The translations under genes were made by a program, and so were the position numbers. 64,000 nt of DNA, from assembly GCF_963576615.1 (NCBI RefSeq), contig NC_088711.1:10906869-10970868 (forward strand), read 5' to 3'. Origin of the DNA: Watersipora subatra (taxonomy: Eukaryota; Bryozoa; Gymnolaemata; Cheilostomatida; Watersiporidae). This document shows positions 58,896 through 64,000 of the stretch, in pieces (position 1 is the stretch's first letter; the number at the start of each line of letters is the position of its first letter). Under the pieces are notes generated by a model. It was not told the DNA's origin. It saw nothing but the letters and a program-made list of their open reading frames with translations, and ran no database searches.

Positions 58896-60225
58896 GAAAA
58901 TGCGTGATGCAGATGCGTTGAAACGCATCTGCAGAAGCGTAACAGCGCATAAGCCAGTAGCAGAGGTAGAGCAGGAAGAGCTCACCGATTTATTTCTAGG
59001 CGTTATTGAGGTAAACGAGGCATCTTCAAAGCCATGGACAGCACAGATAACCACTAAGCTACCAGATACTAAGCCAGTTGACATTACAATTAAACTAGAC
59101 AGTGGGGCTGCAGTCACTATCTGTTCACCCAAGGAAATACCCTCTGATGTAACAATGTTGAAAAGAGACAAACGTTTAGTAGGTCCTGGAAATGCAGAGA
59201 TACCATATTTAGGATTTGTAAATGCTGTCCTGTGTCATAAAAATTTTTCTGTAAAAGAGGACATTTTTGTGGTAAACAACCAGAGAGTCAATCTATTGAG
59301 TAAACGTGCCTGTGCTGCTTTGTCTTTGCTTTCATGTTCAGTAGATGAAACTGATGTGAATAGGTCTGAGTTGAAGTTAGACAAATTCTTGCCAGTTTTT
59401 GAGGGCCTGGGCCAAATGAAGGATGCATTTTACGATATCAAACTTGTTGACAATGCTGTACCATATGCTATAACTGTTTCTAGACTAGTACCCAATGCCA
59501 TTGTTGGATAAAACTAGGCTCGAATTGGAGAGGATGGTGAACCTGGGTGTGGTTGAGAGGGTCACTGGGCCGACCGAGTGGTGCTCGCCGATGGTAGTGA
59601 TCCCCAAGAGCAACGGTCGAGTAAGAATATGTTCAGATGTAACTCAATTAAATAGATATGTCAAACGCGAAGTGTATCCAATGGCCACGGTAGATGACAG
59701 CTTATCACAAATAAGTGGGAAAGTATTCTCAAAACTGGATGCCAATAGTGGCTTTTGGCAGATCCCTTTGACTCCAGCATCCTGTGAACTAACCACCTTT
59801 CTCACTCCTTTCGGGAGATTCATGTACAAAAAACTACCATTTGGATTGTGTTCATCTCCAGAAATATTCTACAGAGAGATGTTACGTATACTGGGAAACA
59901 CGGAAGGCGTAATCGTCCACATGGATGACATATTAGTCCATGGGAAGAATAAATGTGAACACGACAAGAGACTAAACGATGTACTGCAGAAGATCAAAAG
60001 TGCTGGAATGACACTTAACCGCAGTAAGTGTGAATTTGGGAAAGCTAGCGTTACATTCTTAGGCCATAGAGTAGACTCAGACGACATTCACGCTAGCGAG
60101 GAGCGAATTCAAAGCATACTCAATTTCCATACGCCGACCTCAACACGCGACATTCAGAGTTTTTTAGGATCGGTAAACCAATCAGCAAAATTTAGCCCGA
60201 ACATTGCTAAGCTTAGCGAGCCACT
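58885..60225 (+). pseudogene. Ty3/Gypsy protease and reverse transcriptase fragment, inverted relative to the RNase H-integrase part
   Basis: Residues 1-208 are the end of gag and an aspartic protease (KLDSGAAVT). A one-base frame change near 59500 links to the RT (MPLLDKTRLELERM, RICSDVTQLNRYV, LDANSGFWQIPL, LPFGLCSSPEIF, catalytic MDD in IVHMDDILVH, FLGHRVDSDD). It stops at SEPL where the LTR of element 2 is inserted (60226). It lies head to head with the 57191-58895 part. Together they would account for PR-RT-RH-IN, so an inversion within one element is likely. Confidence 0.8.
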
Positions 60226-60379
60226 TGTTATATTAGTTAGTTTTGTTTATGTATCTATCATTGGTTTCCCAGGCTAGGTTTCCGCCAGGGAGTCGCCATC
60301 TTGATATTATTTTTCAGTCACTGATCTGATGCCAATAAAGCTGGACTTACATGCATCTTATTACATAAACGATATAACA
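60226..60379 (+). repeat. 5' LTR of Ty3/Gypsy element 2
   Basis: The LTR is very short (154 bp), with perfect 7-bp inverted ends TGTTATA/TATAACA. It contains AATAAA (CCAATAAAGCTGG). The left edge interrupts the RT frame of element 1 at residues SEPL. The 3' LTR is beyond the window, so LTR identity cannot be compared. Confidence 0.85.
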
Positions 60380-60391
60380 TGGTGTCAGGAC
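60380..60391 (+). other. Primer-binding site of element 2
   Basis: TGGTGTCAGGAC follows the LTR directly. TGGTGTCAG complements the 3' end (CTGACACCA) common to leucine tRNAs, a known primer type of Ty3/Gypsy elements. The tRNA identity is inferred from those nine bases. Confidence 0.7.
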
Positions 60392-60488
60392 TTTGAACCA
60401 CGCTATTGCCGTTTTTGTTATCTGCACTGTGAATTGACTTTATTTCAACGGGAATATTAAAGAAGATTGTGGCTAGTATCATATCGGA

Positions 60489-62960
60489 ATGACGGAGGCC
60501 GATGCTGCACGCCCCCCGCCGTTGAGGATAAAAGTTGACACTCCTGGACATTTGGATTTTGTTAATGCCTCCACGCAGTGGACAGAGTGGTTAAAAAGGT
60601 TTCAGCGGTTTAGGAACATTGGTGGCTTAGCAGAACAGTCTAATGCAGTGCAGATCGATTCTTTGCTCTATATAATGGGTCCGGAAAGTGAGGATGTATA
60701 TGCACAGCTGCAATTTACGGGAGATGAAGCGGACAGAACATTTAAAGCAGTAGTGGATGCCTTCACTGCTTACTTTCAGCCACGCAGAAATGTTCTCAAT
60801 TACAGGACGCAGTTTTACAACCGTAAGCAGAGTGCTGATGAGTCGGCTGAAGAGTACATTCGCAGCGTTCACACTTTGGCAGTTAAGTGTCGATTTGATG
60901 CAGGATTGACACAAAATGATATGGTCAAGGACCGACTACTCTCTGGTATGTCTGATACTTCGCTTAGTTCCGAGCTACAGCTTGATGAAGACGTAACACT
61001 AGATGCTGTTATATCTAAGATGCGCGCTAAGGAGGCAATAGTGAAACAAATGCAACTCGAAACGAAAGTGGCTGCAGTTGAATTAACCGGTACTGCTAAG
61101 AGTAATCAGAAACAAACACGCACGATAAGGGACTGCAAATATTGTGGAGGTTCTCATCCGCCACGTTCATGTCCAGCTTTTGGAAAGAAGTGCAACAAAT
61201 GCTCCAAAGCTAATCACTTCGAACGTGTGTGTAAGCAGAGCAGAGCTCAGGCTGCCGAGGTAACCGCGAATGGTACAGCTAAAAGTGAAGACTCGGATTT
61301 CTTCATTCATACACCAAACTTACATGCCGATGCTGTTAGCAATGACACTAAAACCATTTATGTTGATAGGTTTGATTCTGCTATTATTACTCATGCTTTT
61401 AGTATCACTAATGAATGGTTGGAAGATCTTGTTGTGAATGGTCAGGTGTTAAAAGCAAAAATAGACACTGGTGCTCAGGCAAATGTTATCACATCTAATG
61501 AACTTCAACGGGTTGCCCCAAATTCTGTGATTAATCCTAGTCGCACGAGGTTGACTGCCTACTCGGGACATGTTCTGCCTGTTGTAGGTGTGGGTGAGAT
61601 GGAGGTATCATACAAGGGACAAAAGCATTCTCTTAGCTTTCACATACTGAAAGGGGAACGAACAGCACATACTTTGATTGGATTGCCGTCCATAAAACGA
61701 CTGGGCCTTCTCAGTGTCTCTGTGGTAGGTTCAGTAAATTCTGATACTGTAGGTAGTAAAGGTAAGTGTAGGATAGCCAGTCAGTTCCCAGATGTCTTTG
61801 AAGGTTTTGGTAAGTTGAACATTACACATAGTATTATACTCAAACAAAATGCAGAGCCATATTCTTGCCCACCAAGGTCGGTACCGCATGCACTCAAAGC
61901 CAAACTGAAATCTGAGTTAGAGCGATTGGTGTCATTGGGAATCATTGCTGAATGTAAAGAACCAAGTGAATGGGTCAATCAAATAGTGCCAGTCCTAAAA
62001 CCTGATGGATCACTCCGCATATGTCTTGACCCACAACAACTCAATGCAGTGACTATCAGAGACAGATATGTTTTACCAACTATCAGTGACATATACGCAA
62101 GGTTATCTGGCTCCATAATTTATACTACTTTGGACGCACAATCAGGATTTCACCAAATACCAATTGATGAACAGTCCTCCAAACTAACAACATTCATGAC
62201 ACCTTTTGGTCGCTTTAGGTACCTACGTTTGCCATTTGGTCTCACATCCGCACCGGAGTTCTTTCATAGGACTATGGTGGACATAGTAGGGGATATACCA
62301 GGGGTGGAAGTATACATTGATGATGTATTGATACATGGCACTACAGAAAAAGAGCATGATGAGAGACTTAAAGAAGTTCTCACTCGATTCCGAGCAGCTG
62401 GTTTGAAATTAAATGCAAAGAAATGTCAGTTTAGGGCTCAAAGTGTGAAATTCTTGGGTAATATTTTGTCCAAAGATGGTATCCGGCCATCTCCAGACAA
62501 AGTTCGAGCAATACAGAACGCTAAGACGCCCAGCAATAAGTCAGAAATTCGTTCATTTCTTGGTTTGGTGACGTACCTGGCTAAGTTTTGTCCAAATTTG
62601 TCACAGTGCACAAATCCCTTACGACAATTGGTTAAAGATGGGGTGGATTTTTGTTGGGAGTCTGCTCAGGAGCAAGCATTTCAAAAGGTGAAAAGTTTGG
62701 TCACAAACGCACCAGTATTGGCACTCTATGATCCTAAAGTTGATGTAACTGTGAATGTAGATGCAAGCTCGCATAGTTTAGGTGCAGTACTCATGCAAAA
62801 GGGACAGCCAATAGAATTTGCAGCACAATCGCTAACTTCGACACAATGTTTGTATGCTCAAGTGGAAAAAGAAATGCTAGCCATTCAGTTCGGGCTTACA
62901 CGTTTCCATCAGTATGTATATGGGCGAGAAGTGATTGTCGAATCTGATCATCAGCCTTGA
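60489..62960 (+). CDS. Ty3/Gypsy element 2: gag-protease-RT-RNase H in one frame (823 codons to a TGA)
   Basis: Gag: residues 1-210, then two zinc knuckles near 215-250 (CKYCGGSHPPRSC, CNKCSKANHFERVC). Protease: IDTGAQANVI near 325. RT: about 470-640, with LDAQSGFHQIP, LPFGLTSAPEFF and catalytic YIDD near 608. RNase H: VNVDASSHSLGAVLM near 756, VEKEMLAIQFGL, ending SDHQP before TGA. Gag and pol share one frame with no slippage site visible. The same frame resumes straight after the TGA, so only this codon breaks an otherwise continuous polyprotein. Confidence 0.92.
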   Translation: MTEADAARPPPLRIKVDTPGHLDFVNASTQWTEWLKRFQRFRNIGGLAEQSNAVQIDSLLYIMGPESEDVYAQLQFTGDEADRTFKAVVDAFTAYFQPRRNVLNYRTQFYNRKQSADESAEEYIRSVHTLAVKCRFDAGLTQNDMVKDRLLSGMSDTSLSSELQLDEDVTLDAVISKMRAKEAIVKQMQLETKVAAVELTGTAKSNQKQTRTIRDCKYCGGSHPPRSCPAFGKKCNKCSKANHFERVCKQSRAQAAEVTANGTAKSEDSDFFIHTPNLHADAVSNDTKTIYVDRFDSAIITHAFSITNEWLEDLVVNGQVLKAKIDTGAQANVITSNELQRVAPNSVINPSRTRLTAYSGHVLPVVGVGEMEVSYKGQKHSLSFHILKGERTAHTLIGLPSIKRLGLLSVSVVGSVNSDTVGSKGKCRIASQFPDVFEGFGKLNITHSIILKQNAEPYSCPPRSVPHALKAKLKSELERLVSLGIIAECKEPSEWVNQIVPVLKPDGSLRICLDPQQLNAVTIRDRYVLPTISDIYARLSGSIIYTTLDAQSGFHQIPIDEQSSKLTTFMTPFGRFRYLRLPFGLTSAPEFFHRTMVDIVGDIPGVEVYIDDVLIHGTTEKEHDERLKEVLTRFRAAGLKLNAKKCQFRAQSVKFLGNILSKDGIRPSPDKVRAIQNAKTPSNKSEIRSFLGLVTYLAKFCPNLSQCTNPLRQLVKDGVDFCWESAQEQAFQKVKSLVTNAPVLALYDPKVDVTVNVDASSHSLGAVLMQKGQPIEFAAQSLTSTQCLYAQVEKEMLAIQFGLTRFHQYVYGREVIVESDHQP

Positions 62961-64000
62961 GTTAAAATTAGCAAGAAACCCCTCAGTGATTTAACACCCA
63001 GGCTTCAACGAATGCGCATGCAAATTCAGCACTACCAATACCAAGTAGTACATGTACCAGGCAAGCAAATGTTTGTATCAGATTACCTCTCAAGGTCTTG
63101 CAAGGCAAAGACGCATGAAGTAGACTTGAATTTAGATGATCCTATGCCTCAAATCTGTGCGCTCAGAGTTCGTGATGCAACTGCTGTTGATGCTTACAAA
63201 GAAGCTACTGCTAGTGATGATACATTGAAAATAGTAATGCACTATACCAAGACAGGCTGGCCAAACCAGAAGCGATTGTGTCATGCATTGGCTAAACCTT
63301 ACTGGAAATTTCAGGGTGAAATCAGTGAGTGCAATGGTTTGCTGTTTTATGGTAGCCGGCTTGTGGTCCCTTATGAAAAGCAACAGGAGGTACTTGATCA
63401 GCTGCATGCTAGTCATTTGGGTATTACAAAAACGCAGCAGCGTGCAAGAGTAGCTGTGTTTTGGCCTGGCATGAACCAAAGAATAGAAGACAAGATCATT
63501 TCATGTAGCGTATGCAAAGCTCATGAGAAGTCCCAGGTTAGTGCACCTCTCATACCCAGTGAAATTCCAGATTACCCTTGGCAAATCATAGGCAGTGATC
63601 TTTTCCAGTTTGATGGTGGCCACTACTTGCTGAATGTGGATTACTACTCCAAATGGGTAAATGTTACCAAATTGGGTGAGTTGTCAAGTAAAGCGCTAAT
63701 AGAAGAATTCAAAAAACAGTTTGCAGATTACGGAAGGCCAAACATCATCCGATCAGATAATGGACCGCAGTACAGTTCATGTGAATTCCAACAATTTGTC
63801 AAGCGATATGCGATAGATCATGTAACTTCCTCACCTGGATATCCTAGATCAAACGGACAGGTCGAACGGTCAGTTCAGACTGTTAAACAGTTGATGATTA
63901 AAGCAAAGGAAGATGGAAAATGTTTTTGGAATTCCCTACAGCTTTGGCGCAATACCCCTCTAGCAGGAGACCTGCCATCACCTGCACAATTGTTGCAGGG
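62961..64000 (+). CDS. Ty3/Gypsy element 2: RNase H end and integrase, running off the window
   Basis: In the same frame as the upstream part and open for all 1040 bases. It reads VKISKKPLSDLTPRLQRM (RNase H end) and VVHVPGKQMFVSDYLSR. The integrase zinc module follows (LHASHLG...CSVCKAHE), then the DDE core (GSDLFQFDGG, RSDNGPQYSS, NGQVERSVQT). It is cut by the window edge at 64000 within the integrase C-terminal part. Confidence 0.9.

Overview
The window is AT-rich, intron-rich animal nuclear DNA. It holds recognisable metazoan genes (a GEN1-type Holliday-junction resolvase and an IQSEC-type Arf exchange factor), a secreted low-complexity protein gene with a TATA promoter, and many invertebrate-style transposable elements: Ty3/Gypsy LTR elements, a jockey/CR1-like LINE, and mariner-, hAT- and TTAA-type non-autonomous DNA elements. 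An invertebrate, possibly a lophotrochozoan, fits best. The phylum cannot be fixed from the sequence alone.

Layout. 1-3.0 kb: no gene seen. 3.0-6.6 kb, plus strand: TATA box, 5' UTR exon, and three coding exons (one of 23 bp) for a 396-residue secreted Pro/Gln-rich protein with a duplicated 61-residue module. 6.6-13.8 kb: dispersed repeats, a perfect 20-bp minisatellite, and two phase-matched minus-strand exons of an unrecognised gene. 13.9-16.8 kb: a minus-strand LINE with an open EN-RT frame. 17.5 kb: two adjacent hairpins. 18.9-19.4 kb: a LINE 3' remnant. 20.4 kb: a roughly 65-bp tandem repeat. 21.9-23.7 kb: IQSEC-like IQ-Sec7-PH coding sequence in one exon, minus strand. 24.8 kb: a 45-bp minisatellite. 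30.2-54.0 kb: a complete ten-exon GEN1 gene on the minus strand, whose introns carry two large minisatellites, a mariner MITE, a hAT MITE and a foldback element. 54.1-54.9 kb: a long-inverted-repeat element just 5' of GEN1. 56.9-64.0 kb: a rearranged Ty3/Gypsy element into which a second, nearly intact one is nested.

The standout is GEN1 intron 4. The 3' end of exon 4 with its 5' splice site (AAG|GTACGT) has been tandemly amplified into a 37-bp minisatellite of 366 units (the authentic donor plus 365 downstream copies). The units keep exact 37-bp register from 52945 to 38488 once one 944-bp hAT element and its 8-bp target duplication are subtracted. Nearly every unit keeps a donor-like AG|GT, and long stretches are stop-free in all three sense frames, so the GEN1 frame of exon 4 runs 10.6 kb into the array. 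About half the array is a recent tandem duplication of 164 to 170 units. A second minisatellite (19 bp, about 96 copies) lies in intron 7, and the 45-bp minisatellite at 24.8 kb shares an exact 13-base core with the 37-bp unit. GEN1 exon boundaries were derived by checking splice sites, codon phase and family alignment. The total is 1971 nt, or 656 codons plus stop.
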